A stretch of DNA of 64,000 nucleotides from Castanea sativa (GCF_040712315.1 NC_134015.1:12296945-12360944), one strand, 5' to 3'. Counted from the first letter of the stretch, positions 12,487-26,225 are shown. Notes: a model not told the origin generated them from the letters alone. Translations and numbers: made by a program.

Positions 12487-12814
12487 AGAGACAAAATTAT
12501 ATGTATAGTTAAAACTGTCCAAGATGAATATATATAGACAATATTTTTGTTATAATTTTTCATTGATTTATTATTTAGATATAGCATCAAAATTAAAACA
12601 GATAAATATGTAAAGTTAAAACCTAAGATGAATTTGTAAAGCTAATATTAGGAGAGACAAAATTATATGTAAAGTTAAAACCGCCCAAGATGAATATGTA
12701 TAGATAATAGTTTTGTTATAATTTTTCATTGATTTATTATTTAGATATAGCATCAAAATTAAAACAGATAAATATGTAAAGTTAAACCCTAAGATGAATT
12801 TGTAAAGCTAATAT
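12487..12814. repeat. Tandem duplication, about 164-bp unit, 2 copies
   Basis: Copy 1 (12487..12650) and copy 2 (12653..12814) both run from AGACAAAATTATATGTA through TTATTTAGATATAGCATC to GAATTTGTAAAGCTAATAT, with a few substitutions and small indels. It is non-coding. Confidence 0.85.
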
Positions 12815-12954
12815 ATCTGTATATTTAATATTTTCAAAAACATTAAAGGTAAAAAATAAGTACGAAAAAAAAATAATAATGTGGCGGATGAAATGGCTCA
12901 ATAGAACCATATTCAAATAATTTAAAAAATAGGATCATATATCACCGCGCACTC

Positions 12955-13095
12955 TTGATACGGTGATCACACCACAAGTATAAGTACTTATGGGGTGTGG
13001 GGGGCAAGAGCCGGGAGGGAGCAAGGGCTGGGAGGAAGCTTCACATACATATATATTTAGATTAGGTTAGAGTAGAAATTATATCTTGTAAAAAA
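12955..13095 (+). mobile_element. SINE-like repeat, diverged
   Basis: The 3' half (GAGGAAGCTTCACATACATATATATTTAGATTAGG…TAGAAATTATATCTTGTA) matches the better-preserved insertion at 34636..34801. Pol III box similarity is weak in this copy. Confidence 0.4.
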
Positions 13096-13099
13096 ACAA

Positions 13100-13621
13100 A
13101 AGGACCATATTAAAATAATAATAAAATCTTAAGATAATCAATACTTCTAAAAAAAAAATTATGGCAAAATGCAAAAAAGGACGCACTAGGGTGAGATCAG
13201 TTGCACACTAACCTCCTGCTTTATCAATCTTATATCATCGACTCCTAAGGTTTCAGAATTATCCAAATTCTCCCCCACACTTATCAAAAAGTGATGAGAT
13301 ACCACTTTACTACAAAATGTATATATTAAAAAAACAAAAAAAAAAAAAAACGTGTGCAACACACGTGGGACATTAATCAACTTAAAAAAAAGTGCTTCAC
13401 AATAACAAAAATTAAAATAAAATAAAAAATATCGACAATTTACATTTTTTACCTAATAATATTTTTACAAGACTTTTTAAAGAATTAGCATAATATGAAA
13501 ATGATTATCAATAGTATTTAGAATTATACTATGCATCTTATTGTATATCTTAAATATATTCATGTATATGCATGAGGTTACAAGCTAGTCTAATTAAAAT
13601 CATATATATAAGGTAAGATTT
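13100..13621. other. AT-rich intergenic DNA, nothing recognised
   Basis: No supported gene or RNA in this stretch. Confidence 0.5.
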
Positions 13622-13779
13622 AGGTACAGTACTTAAGTGTTATTCCTTAAATTTTTTTTTTAAGATTTTGCCATATGGATTTTTCCTCATGGAATGAAAG
13701 TGTACTTTTTTAGTTAAGAAACCACGTGACAAAATCTTAAGAGGAGAACCTAAGAAATAACATCTAAGGTACTGTACCT
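13622..13779. mobile_element. Small inverted-repeat element (MITE-like), 158 bp
   Basis: The ends AGGTACAGTAC…GTACTGTACCT are a perfect 11-bp inverted pair. The similarity continues inward for about 30 bases (TTATTCCTTA against TTATTTCTTA) and again at AAGATTTTG/CAAAATCTT, so almost the whole element can fold. No coding capacity. The target duplication is not clear. Confidence 0.7.
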
Positions 13780-16109
13780 CAGTTAATAGGCAAAACTGAG
13801 AGAAAATCCAATTAGATTTCAAATGAAAATTCAATTAGAGTCTCATTTTGCGCCACGTATCCCATTTAATCTAAACTTTTAAATTTTTGTACTAAGTGAG
13901 TTAATTTAGGGTAGAAAACGAGGAGTCAATATAAATAAATCATAAAAGAAACCTAATAATATATCTAACTCTATATATAAAATTAGAGGAAAAGAGAGTT
14001 TGAATGATTTTATATTTATGAGCCATTTTTTGTGTAACTAAAAATAATTCAAATTTATAAAGTATTTATGTAATATACCATGACTATATACAGTTCATTA
14101 CTAACAAGTTAATATATATATATATAAAACCAAATGTTAGAGAAAATTCAATTAGAATCAAAATTGGATTTTGCTTTTGTTAGCTTTCCATAAAAATTAA
14201 ATTGTTAGTTTTTTGCTTGTTTCTCTGAACTAATGAGTACACTTTTTATACTATTTTTATTCAGATATTTTGAATGCAAAAATCTTGAACCTTAAAAATT
14301 TTAATTGAGCTGAACAATCTCATGCACCTATCCTCATTCAATTTAGGAGATACTATTGGGTCAATCTATTCTTTTTATTTTGTGTTGTATTTAGTAGAAT
14401 TTCACGTACAATAATTGTGAATTAATATATATATATATATGTAGTATCCAATAGTAATTTTCAAAATTATATATATAATAACAATGTAATAAGAAACTTG
14501 GCATAACAAATATTATAAAAATTATAAGGAAAAATCATTTTAGTACGTATAAATATCCTGGTTGAACTAATGTCTTATATATTTAATAACTCAAACTAAC
14601 ATCAATAGTACCACTTCAATTTATCATTTTCATGCGTAAGCATGAGTTACATACTAATTTTTATAAAGTATAGTTAACAAAATTCATATGTAACAGTTAA
14701 TTTATACAATTTTGTAGATCTCAGGGGTCAAATAATACAAAATTTATAGCACAGGGGTGAGTTTGCAATTGACCTAAACCCTAGGGTCTTCTACACGTTG
14801 ACTTTTTTTGTTCACCTGTAGGGTTGTGAATTTTGATGGCTTGATCACAGTCAACAATGCTGCCAGGTTGTCCAAAATTTTTTTATAGGACGTGGCTGTA
14901 CAGTTGGTAAATGATGTGACAGATAAATTAATTTTTTTATTATTTTACATGATAAGTCATGCTTTTTCATCTAAAGGATAACGACAAGAAGTAAAATGAT
15001 ATAACACTAAAATGTTAAGCACTAAATTGATACAAATAAAATGTTAGAAACCAAATTGACATATTGTGTAAAAGATAAGGACTATTAATGTAGTTTACCC
15101 TTAATTTTACAGTGAGTCATTATCACTACATATTTCATTTTCAAAACTTTTTTTTCACTTGATTCGATTGCATCTGTTTCACGATTGTTATAACTTTCAT
15201 TGGGTCAGGCTACTTATTGTTAAATCAATCGAAGTAAAAAATAAATAAATAAATAAATAATTTACTCAAGTTATTTATATGGTGCGCTAAAACCAAACCT
15301 CGTTGGTAGGAATAGGATGGGCAAGCTGAAAGGTTGGGTCAAATATTACCAGTCACACCCAGTACTAATCCTAAATCTTAGATCATCCAATATAGAGAAT
15401 TTTAAGTTCATAATATTTTCACAATATTATCAACAAATTTTAATTGGTAAGTAATTATTGGTTCTAATTTAAATCCTTCACTAAAATTATTTGTTTGCTC
15501 ATTAATAACAAAGAATAATCTACCATTTAAAATTTGTTTCAAAATATTGTAAAAATATTATGAAATGGTTTTTCTCTCCAAATAAATTATTACTGCAAAC
15601 ATATGTATAAGACGCGGTAGAAGTTGTAGGTTGAGAAGAGTTGTGGTAGCTAGGATTGTCACGTGAATCTTGTTTTGGTTGGTGATTGTGTTAGGTAATC
15701 ATAGCCAGGCGACAACCTAGGAAGGTTTTATTCTCTATAGGTAATATCCCAGGACGGAAGGGTCTCTATTCTCTAGTAGATGTAGATCTGTGTCTCTCCA
15801 AAATATAAGATTGCTTTCATAATGCAAGACCCTAGCAACTTCCACTTTCAAGTTGCTTCCACAGTGCTTGAGATTTTTAGCTTGAGGCTAAATTTGAAGA
15901 GCAAATGTTTGTTATGCTTTCCTGTCATCAAAAAGATGAAATCATCTTTTCAATGTTTTTAGCTAATAAAATCTCTTGTTTAATTCAAATTTTATTTACA
16001 CAAAAAACAGTACGTATGGTGTCTTAGCAATTATCATAAAGTAAACGTCATAAGTTAGAATCCTATCTTATCCAAAATAAATTAATTTGGAAACCGTGTT
16101 AGGTTAAGA
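13780..16109. other. AT-rich intergenic DNA with a dispersed repeat motif
   Basis: No gene was seen. A motif of the form GAGAAAATTCAATTAGA occurs at about 13797 and 14131 and again near 18417, pointing to fragments of one repeat family. Short (TA)n tracts lie at about 14110 and 14427. Confidence 0.45.
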
Positions 16110-16139
16110 GAAATTAATATTGTGGACATAGCCACAATA

Positions 16140-16700
16140 TATTATTTAATATTTAATATTTATCTATATATTTTAATTAAAAAATTTTTTAAGTCATTTT
16201 ATTGGTCAATAGAATGCATTAAAAATATCTTATTGTATCTAAAATACAAAATATTAAAAAAGAAAATAAAAAAAGGGCTCCACTGTACCATACACAACAC
16301 TGTATGCATAGCTGATAGCAGTAACACATGCCCATAACATACTAGTAGACACAGCCACATGACCCACGGCGCTAAAACTAACTTCCCTAAGACACTAACC
16401 CACCCACTTAGCATAAATAGTCTCTTTTACTTTATTATAATTTATCATACCAATTAAAAAAAATTATTTAATGTATTCTAAAATTAAGTGAGTTAGTCAT
16501 ATTATTAATTGAAAAAGAAGTGTTAGAGAAACTTAAAAACAAAAACCCAATTAGTAATTTTGCATCTCAAAAGTTAAAAAAAAAAGATTTTAAATAAGAA
16601 ATAAAAAAGTTAAATAAATATTATTTAATAAATATTTAAATAAAAAAATCCCACTTAAAATTTTGACCTTAGGCCCCAAAATTGTTGAGCTAGCACTATC
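16140..16700. mobile_element. hAT-type non-autonomous element, diverged copy
   Basis: This matches the segment 55531..56072 along most of its length: CTTATTGTATC, AACACTGTATGCATAGCTGATAGCAG, CACGGC…GCTAAAACTAACTTCCCTAAG, and the end TTAGGCCCC…GTTGAGC. The right end (reverse complement GTGCTAGCTCAACA) corresponds to the CAGGGCTGGCTCAACA terminus of the better copy. The left terminus is degraded. Confidence 0.65.
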
Positions 16701-16709
16701 ACCACGCTT

Positions 16710-16751
16710 TCTTGTCATTGAAAAGATGAAAGCATCTTTTCGATGACAAGA
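16710..16751. repeat. Short palindrome, 19-bp arms
   Basis: TCTTGTCATTGAAAAGATG, a 4-base loop, then CATCTTTTCGATGACAAGA; one mismatch between the arms. It lies between the hAT copy and the LINE tail. Confidence 0.85.
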
Positions 16752-16799
16752 AAAGATGCTAGAAGGAGATGCTCAAACAAAATGAAAGCATCTTCTTGG

Positions 16800-17135
16800 G
16801 CTCAAACAAGTGATTCTCGAAGGAGATGCTCAAGTGGTGATCAATGCTCTGTTAGGAAAATGTCTCCCACCAACTTCAATCCAAATGATAATAATAGGAG
16901 CAAAGCAATGGAGGTAGAAGGTCCAAGAATGAAAAATCAGCCATGTACGTAGAACAAGAAACCTTGCAGCCCACCTTATGGCTCGGAATGCCAAACTTAT
17001 TTCTGATTGTGTGGTGTGGGTTGAGGATACTCCACCCATTATTTAATGCCAAGTGCATAGAGATGTAATTCTATTGAATCAGAGTTCAAATTAATGAAAG
17101 TTATTTGCGATTGACTATCAAAAAAGAAAAAAGAA
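16800..17135 (+). pseudogene. LINE 3' remnant: RNase H C-terminal part
   Basis: In shifting frames it reads GDAQVVINALLGK, then PTSIQMIIIGAK, then ISHVRRTRNLAAHLMARNAK and CVVWVEDTPPII. This is the C-terminal half of the RVT_3 RNase H domain common in plant LINEs, with the conserved DA and RRTRNLAAH motifs. Stops interrupt it. An adenine-rich tail at about 17120-17150 marks the 3' end. Confidence 0.7.
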
Positions 17136-17149
17136 AAAAGAAAGGATGA

Positions 17150-18540
17150 AAGCATCAAAAGAAAAAGAAAAATTGTAGACAAGACTACTTTGACCAATCT
17201 ATAAAGGATGGGAATATTCTTTTTCTTTTTCTTTTGTTTTCTGTTCCTTTTTCTCATCATGTGTATAAAAGTGCGATCCTGTGATTGTGCTCATGTCATA
17301 CAGGTCACCAATCAACGTAAGTACCCACTAGAAATTATTAAGAAAACTTATGTCGAGTGAAGTTCTATCATTAGACATGACTAATTTTTTTGTCTTTCTT
17401 CATGGTTGGGGATTCAACTTTTATCATGAGATCTTCTATTGGATTCAGAGGCGTGAGACAACCTGATCCATTTAACCTAACATAGCTTTGAAACTCTCCA
17501 CCAAAGAGGCTTTGAAACTGACAATTTCCCCCCTTGCGCATGAGAATTTCTTCCCTTTGATCTTTTAGAACATTGGGTTACAAAAGCTATATGATAATTA
17601 GCTTCATTAAAATTTTTAGAATTGTGAAGAATCTTCATTGTTTTATTTCTTTGTAATTGTGAGAACTACAAATCATGGGGACCACTTTACTTCACTTGAA
17701 TGGATTAAGAGAAGGAACCCCTAGTCATGCTATTCATGAATCTCAAGATGAAGTTTTAGTAGTCGATTATGATTTCACTTAGATTAAGGAATTTACAATG
17801 GAGTTATCATTTAATTAATTTACAATAGAGAAATTTTTAAATAAAAAAAAAAACCTTAAAATGATACACTGTATCATAGTTATTAAACATTTAAATCTGA
17901 CTAGCCTAACTAGTTGGACTAGTAACTCAATGAATGAGTACCTAAACCGGTAAAACCTAATAAAATTCAACATTACTTTTGCAACTTGTGCAACCCAAAC
18001 GTATTGTTTTGACCCAGTCAATTTTGTCAAAATCAATATTTCACAAGTATAATATTATTACAATTTTAATCAATTCCATAGAAAGTGGAATGATTTTCAT
18101 TATAAAAATTTCTAATTTATTTAAACTTGCAATAATTCTTCACGATCACAACTACATAAAAGTTTGAATATTATTTAAGTTTTCAACTATTGATGTAAAA
18201 AAAATTATAATATCAAATTAGATTGTCTATATAATATCAAATTATTATCTATAATTTATTAATAATATATACTCCATTTCATAATAAAAACTATATATGT
18301 TTTTTTTAACTATATTCTTGAATCTAAATTTTATAAGAACATAAATAAAATTACTTTATCTAATTAATTTAAATAATATACTCTTAATTTTAATATATTT
18401 AAAACCAAAAATAAGAAAAAATTCAATTAGATTTCCAAATTGAATTTCAATTGAGCTCTAATTTTATGACCTGTGTCAATTCAAATTCTTAATTTTGGTG
18501 AAGGTATTTACTACTCATTTCAAAAATTGAGAAATTTGTT
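17150..18540. other. Intergenic DNA, nothing recognised
   Basis: AT-rich sequence with no supported coding region. Confidence 0.45.
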
Positions 18541-18550
18541 AGTTTTTTAT

Positions 18551-19659
18551 AGGGTAAAATATTATTTTTATCCCTAAAATTTCACAAACGTTTGTTTTTG
18601 TCCCTAAATTAAAGTATGTTTTTCGTCCCTAAAATTTGCAAAATGATTTACCTTTCGTCCTTCCATTTATGTTTGTTAGTTTATGTCGTACGTGGCCTAA
18701 CGAAGTGCTGATGTGGTATTTGACTTGAACTAAATTATTTATATTATAAAAAAAAGATACATGGCAAAGAGTTATTGGTTACCCCCTAATAACAATTATG
18801 TAAAAGGACAAAATTACCCCCACACCTTTAATGATCCTTCAAACCTCACTTCACCCCTCTAGCCATGCATTCTCTCTCCTCTACGGCTCTACCACCCCAC
18901 TTTCTCTTTCCAAACCCCATCACATTCCTCCAAAAGCTCAGCTAAGTTCATCCTAAACTTGGATTCCACTATCCCACTCTTAACTTCGCAAAAACTATCG
19001 AAACCCAAATCAAAATTATAATTTGATAAAGACCCACTATTGCTGTTCGCAAATTTACTAATTTCATCTTTATCAAACCTCTCAAACCCATTAGTTGTTA
19101 AGGAAGTCTTGCTCTTGAAGCTTGTGGGTTCTAGAGGCTTGGCGGTGGATTATTTGCTGTAATTTGGAGACTCCATGAGCTGAACCTTTGGGGCTTCGAG
19201 TCGGTCGTCATTTGATGGGTTCGGGTAGAACTTGCTGTCGGGTCGGATAATGTTTGGACTTGAAGAGTAAGTAAAGGTAAAGAATTAAAGAAGACATTGA
19301 AGGAGGAATGTGATGGGGTTTTAGAGAGAGAAATTGCATGGTGGAGGAAAGAGTGTGGCTGGGAGGGGTGAAGTGGAGGCCTAAAGGATCGTTAAAGGTG
19401 TGGGGGTAATTCTGTCCTTTTAAATAATTGTTATTAGGGTACCAATAACTCTTTGCCACATGTCTATTTTATATATATATATATATATATATAAAATAAT
19501 TTAGTCCAAGTCAAATACCACGTTAGCACTCTATTAGGTCACGTATGACACAAATTAACATACATAGACAGAAGGACGAAAAGTAAAACAGTTTGCATAG
19601 TTTTGGAACGAAAAACAAACATTTGTGAAAGTTTAGGGACGCAAATAATATTTTATCCC
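18551..19659. mobile_element. DNA transposon with about 400-bp terminal inverted repeats (MULE or foldback type)
   Basis: The two halves are inverted copies. The left 18551..about 18950 (AGGGTAAAATATT…GTCCCTAAA…TAATAACAATTAT…TTACCCCCACACC) pairs with the right about 19260..19659 in reverse. Only about 250-300 bases in the middle are unpaired. Flanking 8-base repeats TTTTTTAT (18543..18550 and 19660..19667) suggest a target duplication. The long inverted repeats suit a Mutator-like or foldback element, but an 8-bp duplication is shorter than the usual 9. No transposase is present. The unpaired core has no recognised gene. Confidence 0.8.
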
Positions 19660-19669
19660 TTTTTTATAT

Positions 19670-20738
19670 TAAAAGTAATACCACATTCAAGTTGAATTAT
19701 TTATATTTCAAATATAAGAATTTTATAGCAATTTTTTTAATTTTGGTGTTGGTATTTACTACTCATTGCAATAATTGAGGAATTTATTAATTTTATATTA
19801 AAAGTAACATCATATTCAAAGACCTTAAATATTCAAGATTTTTGTAAGAGTTAACAAATTATAAGAATAACCATCAACAATATTTAACTTATTTGGTTAT
19901 ATTTGGTAGGACCAATCTATTAGCTTGTGAACCATATAATATATATCCCAATTAATGCCACTCTCTTCAAATATTCTTGTAAATTGGCCTCAAATGAACT
20001 AAGCTAACATTTTTATTTTTTTTTGAGAATGAACTAAGCTGACATGGTGGTATAGCTGAAACCGAAATTTCAACCTAGTTTAAGACTTTAAGTAAAATTT
20101 TGGATTATGTTTGAGTCAAATCCAATAAAATATAAAATTTAGTATAAATTAGTAGTATAGCCATGTGCTACACAAACAAAATCAAAATTATATGCAAATT
20201 CAAGAAATTATTTTATTAATACTCCATCAAGTAAATTAAAAAATATATATAATTTATTTTATTATAGCAAATGGTTAATAAATTTAAAATAATAAAACTT
20301 GTTTTAAATTTCTTGAAAGATTCGATAATAGAATTTTAATTTGAGTAGTTTTTAAAATTTTGAAACTTTGATAATAAAATATTATCTAAAGTGAACAATC
20401 TTGATTATTAATAAGGAAAAAAAAACCCAAAAAATACGGGTAACATTCATATGTTGAGTAACATAATACAATCACAATATATAAAACCCAAATATTTTTA
20501 TTAAAAAAAATTATGGTAGAAATAAATTTAATTTAAAATAAAAGAGTGAAACGTCTTTTTAAGTTTATAAAAATATTGGTCATAAAATTTTATGGAGTGA
20601 TATTCTTAACTCCATTAAACTTTAGTAATCGAATTTCACATATAACAAAATGTGTCCTAACAATACAAGAGTTAATAAAAAAAATCTAACGTAGATTAAA
20701 GAAATTTTTTTTTTCATATCATTGAATTGTATGTTCAA

Positions 20739-20740
<2 letters not shown>
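19670..20740. other. AT-rich intergenic DNA, nothing recognised
   Basis: No gene or structural element supported. Confidence 0.45.

Positions 20741-20780
<40 letters not shown>
20741..20780. repeat. Compound (AT)n(GT)n microsatellite
   Basis: About seven AT units followed by about eleven GT units. Confidence 0.9.
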
Positions 20781-21267
20781 CCTTGGTTACATGATGGGAA
20801 TCATATTGGGTCTAAACGAGCTTAACTTGTAGAGTAGTAAATGCTTGAGCTTGCTTCAATCTCGAACCAAGCTTACAAATAATGTTTGAGCTCGAGTTTG
20901 TCAAAGGGTTTAAAAACTTGAATTCGGCTTGGGCTGGCTTGATTCATTAGTCAAGCCAAGTTTGAGCTCTATATCAAGCTCTTGAGCTTGAAATTCAACA
21001 CAATTATATCATTAAAGCCTATTTGGTTTGGACAAGTAGTTCAAACTCCCAATAAATTAAAGTCTTAATAAGATATGAGTATATTTGTTAAGCTTATATC
21101 AAATTTATCACAAAGCCCATAAACAAGATTAGGCTTAGATTTTTATTTATTGAGCTTTATTGTTCATTAGCATATCCGTCAATAACTTTTTTTTTTGTTT
21201 GGGCTTGGCTTGTTTTATTAAACAAGTCTAAAACTAAGGCTCAAACACAAATGCACAAGTTTTTTTT

Positions 21268-21441
21268 ATCTAGTTAAGTCCAAATTGTTTATGAACAGCT
21301 TGGTTTATTTACAATCCGGTTAATTTTTTTATAAAATCAATAATTGAAGGAGATATCTAGTTAAGTCCAAATTGTTTATGAACAGCTTGGTTTATTTACA
21401 ATCCGGTTAATTTTTTTATAAAATCAATAATTGAAGGAGAG
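21268..21441. repeat. Perfect 87-bp tandem duplication
   Basis: Copies 21268..21354 and 21355..21441 appear identical (ATCTAGTTAAGTCCAAATTG to AATTGAAGGAG), implying a recent duplication. It lies just before the unit 1 FRL gene's 3' flank. Confidence 0.92.
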
Positions 21442-21769
21442 ATTTCTAAACATCTTTATTGGAAACACTATTACATTGAATAACAAAGCTCTTGACAATT
21501 TCTAGAACATTATTACGTTGATAATTGTGTATTAGAGCACAGTTCTGTTGAGTTGTAAACTTGTAATAGGTTATAAAACAGCAGTGCAATTGATATAAAT
21601 TTTGAATTTGCTCTTTTCGCAAACCCTGATTGACTAAAGCATAAATGGTGATTCAAGAAAGCTTTTAAATTTTAAATTTAAATTTTCTCATTTTTGTTTT
21701 GTACACAGGATTATGGTAAAAGTACAGAAACAGTTACAAAGGTGGTAAAATTTAGCCACCATTGAAAGG

Positions 21770-24700
21770 TTAGGGTGGTATATTACGGCCACCATGAGGC
21801 ATTGGCCAATTGTACAATCCTGGTCCCCTGATTGCAACCCCAGGACGACCTAAGGGTGGCGGCCTATCATAATAAACAGGTTCCCTAATTGCACCCTCAG
21901 GGTAATTAGGACTATTGTACGAGTTCATATGTAAGCTTGCAGGAGGAGGATGGCCTGACAAACTATAATGTCCAGCTGATGTGTTCAAGTGTGGAGAACG
22001 CTGATCCATAAACAAAACCGGTCGCTGCCAACTAGGGGGTTGCATAGAGTGAAATGCAGAAGTAGCACCAACAGAATCAATTGGTGGAACCTCTTTTGGA
22101 ACTTCTGTTTTCTGACGCTTATTATCACTTTGTTCTTGAGGCTCAGACTTGGGAGTATTGACCGAATTTATGGTAGATGTTGCAAAGGAGGCTGTTATCT
22201 TGTTTGTTGGAGCAACACATTTCTGCTCACTATGCTGCTGCAATGAAGTAGCTTTAGATCCAGTAAGAAGTCCATTTTTGTCATTGGAGTCATCATACTC
22301 GCACTTTTTCTTTGTCTGCTGCCTTTCCAGTTCCGCAATGATTTTTTCAAGGATTTCGGGCAAGTATGGAGCTTCATGCTTGTAAATTTCAATGTAGCTT
22401 AGTAAAGCTCTTAAAGAAGCTAATTCTTTGCTTATCCCCTCAAGCTGTAAGCAAGTTTTACCCAAATCATAAGCAAATATGTACAATAAAAAGGTGATTG
22501 GATGTTTGAGTAGCAAGCACATACAAACGTAAGCAAAAAGGTGAGGAAAATACCTGAACTGAAAGTGAGTTATTTCCTTTCTTGCATAGTTCCTCTGCTT
22601 TTCTTTTAGAATTAATAAAATGATCATTTAAAAGAGGCAATGGTGGGAACTTGTCAACCAGCTCCAGTGCACAGATATATTTAATAGCTTCCAACTGCTG
22701 CTCTTCTTTGATAAGATTTTGAATAAAATCTATTACATGAAAATATAAATTATTAGAGCTAAGTAATTGAACCAATAAGAACTATAATAATTAGACATAA
22801 CCAGTGTAACAATGATGACAATAATTGAAGCAAAGGGATTAAAAAATATAATATACTTAATGACATGAATAGGGGGGGATGAGGATAGGTGGATTAGGCA
22901 TGTTATCATCATTATCAAGGGAAACTCCTAAATATCACATCAGACGGAGGAGATAATACAACTACAGGAAGATAATACAACTACAGGAGCCCTCTTCTTG
23001 AGAGTATACTCTGTTAAAACAACATTAAAACCATGGTAAATCCCATTTTGGTTCTCCATAAGATTTCTTGCATACCCTGGTGAATTTGACGAAATGCAAA
23101 TTCATCTCATGCAAAACAAGTGATTTATATTAATTTTACATAACAGTTGAGCATTACTTAAAGTGTTCTAACAACAGTTCCAGATAAAACCTTTCACCCA
23201 TTCAGGTTCTTATTACATTTCCTACATACTATCTCCATAAAGTTCCCTTCTATATTTCTCAATCATATAATTCCCATCTTCCATATTTTTTATTCAAACA
23301 CATCACAAATTCAGCAAAAAAAAAAAAAAAATGATATAGAAGAAATAGGAGCCAACAATTTCTAAAGACCATTACAAACCAGATAATGCGTTACAACAGA
23401 AAAGCATACGGAAGATATAAATCAGTTATGTACATATCCCAATGAAAGTTCCTTGTGCAAAGGTAGTAATGCCAAGGTATCATGTACTGTATGAAGGAGG
23501 AATGATAGCCAAACAAATGAAAGAGTTTTCGAAATATAGTAACAGAATCTAACCATTTATGGAGGGAGAGAGAGAATACACACCAGGCATAATATCTGAC
23601 AGGCCAAGGGCCTGACATAAATCAGGGACCTGTTTACGCCAAACATCAGTATCCAAAAGACCAAGAACCTCATCCGCATAAAAAGAAGAGCTCAACCCAT
23701 AGACTACTAAAAATAGCAGAAAAGCCACAACCAGCAAATGATCACCTCTCTTCTTTTTCAACTTTGATTTCCAAATAAGTGCATACTTCATGGCTTCATC
23801 TTTCACCAGAGGCTTAATCTGGAGTGAAACTCGTGGTAGCTGTTTCAACAAAAAAATGAAGTTTCTAGAAACATCCAACTCAGAGCCTCCATCTCCCTTT
23901 AAGATTGAACGAAAAACTACCTTCATTGCATCCAAAACAATCTTCTCTGGATCCGATGCCGATTGAAGAGCATCAGAAAATTGATTGTGTATTGACTTAT
24001 AATCCACTTGCTTTTTAAGTAACAATTTCAATTTCTTTTTTTTCCTTTGATTTCTTTTAAATAATGTTAGCAATTTCTGTCCATTCTCTTTTACAGATGA
24101 GCATTTAGGATCCGGCTTAGATCTCACCATTGAAGAAGCAACTCTGCTGTACAATTGCAAACTTTCCTTTGACATTTGCCCACTCTTTACACGGGAATGA
24201 ACACTGCTTGCTATGCACGTAAAACACAAACCATTCAATATTCAACAGAAATGCCAGATTGGATTAAGAGTACAAAATTTTTGTATTCCATGTATTAAAA
24301 GAAAGTGCATGTTTGATGGGTAAGTTAAACACACACACCCAGAAGGTCTTGAACCCACAACTTCACCTTCCACCTAGCACTTTAAGGGAAGAAAGTGCCA
24401 GTTGAGCATGAGCTTATTGGCATATTAAAAGAAAGTGCATAGGTTTGATTATTGAGATCAATCAAATCATACAAAAAAACTGAAGAATGAAGAGGCAATA
24501 TTCAAAATCTACTTTATCCAAACATTTACTCAAATTTTGATTTTATATATATATATATATATCAATTTTCCTTGTCCGCTGTGTGCCTTAAAATGAGTAA
24601 TATAATATAATCTTTTCTTCATAAAAGATAATCCCTTTCATTTCATTATAAGCCAAAAGAAATTGAAAAGAAAGAAAAAGAGGTGTACATGGTCTTGTTA

Positions 24701-26179
24701 GGCGTCATTCTGGTAACTATGCAAGGCATACGAAGCACTCAAATTTAATAAAGAAATAAATTTAAAAGGTTCAAATTATCCGCACAAAAAAACTATGCAA
24801 GGCATAAAAGTATTCTTGAGATGACCAAACTATGATTAGAACCATGAAAGTTTATGCCAGGGAATAGAACAGAATTATTTAGCTTGATATTAATAGAATG
24901 AATACATTGAAATAACCTTAAACTAACAATCATTTCTCACACTGAAACCAAGAACAAGAAGCTTAGTACAGAGAGAGAGGAAGGGGTCAACACCATACAA
25001 TGCCATTTATACAGAAGCCTGTGAACTTATCAAAACCTTGCACACATTTCAGCAACTTAAAACAAAGGAATGAAAAGAGAAAATGATGGCAATTTCCATC
25101 TTTTGTATTCCTTTCTCAACATGGGTAAGTACAACATGAATTTAAGATGGAGAAACCATACTTTGCTTCTAAAGCAAACATTCTAGCAGCTAACAGGGGT
25201 TCTTCTAAAACAGAAAGTACAACATGGGAGAATGTAATCTGATTTTGAAACTGCATCAAATTAATGGACAGCTATAACTTATCCAAAAAAAAAAAAAAGG
25301 TTTTAGCTATATCAATATGTCTAGTGAAGGTGGTATGGAGTTGAGAGGATTAAATGAGTGGAATAAGGCAGCAATGATGAAACATATTTGGAATCATCTT
25401 GTTTAATTTGGTTCTATTTGGGCAGCTTGGGTGAATCACTACTTGCTTTAAGGCAAAATTTATGGGGCTGTTGGTATCCCCAAGGACAGCAGGACTGCAC
25501 ATGGGGGTGGAGAAAGCTTCCAATCATCAAAGAGCAAATTTAGGCCATTGACAAAGCACGAGGATCCAGTAATCAACACCTAGAGTTTAGGCCCTGATTG
25601 ATGTAATGATGATCATTTGATGCAGGAAAAATAAACTAGAATGGGGCTTTTATTCAGGAAACAAAATAAAGGGATAGGACCCAGGAATTAACACCTAGAG
25701 TTTGCTTGAAGTCAGCATCAAGAGGATAAAATGGAAAATACATAGAACCTAGGCATTGGCACCTAGGGATGCTTGGAATCAACATCAATCATAATAGGAA
25801 CCCAGGAATCAGAATCTGGGTTTGCTTAGAATCAACATTAAGTTCTGGACAAAAACTCCACCCCAATTTTATAACTTCATAATTAACAGCTTACCATACT
25901 GCATTTTGGGGCCTTTAAATAGACTCTCAATTTACATCATAAAAGAAAGGAAATAAATGTCCAACCTAACAAAAAAAGAAAATAACTTGTAATCTGTAAC
26001 ATTAAAAGCAAAATAAAAGAGAATAAAATCCTAAAAGTCTGAACATCAATCACGATTAATCAAGTTCAATAAAATCAATCATTATAGCACTTTTGGTGTC
26101 TGCACTAATTCTCCTAGGGTGGGAGAAACTCAACCCCATATATTGTAGCTCACGGTGGTACTAAATGGATCAGAACGGG

Positions 26180-26225
<46 letters not shown>

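Noticed and set aside
19208..19459. Minus-strand 83-codon frame
   Set aside because: It lies in the terminal inverted repeat of the foldback-like element, with no family resemblance.
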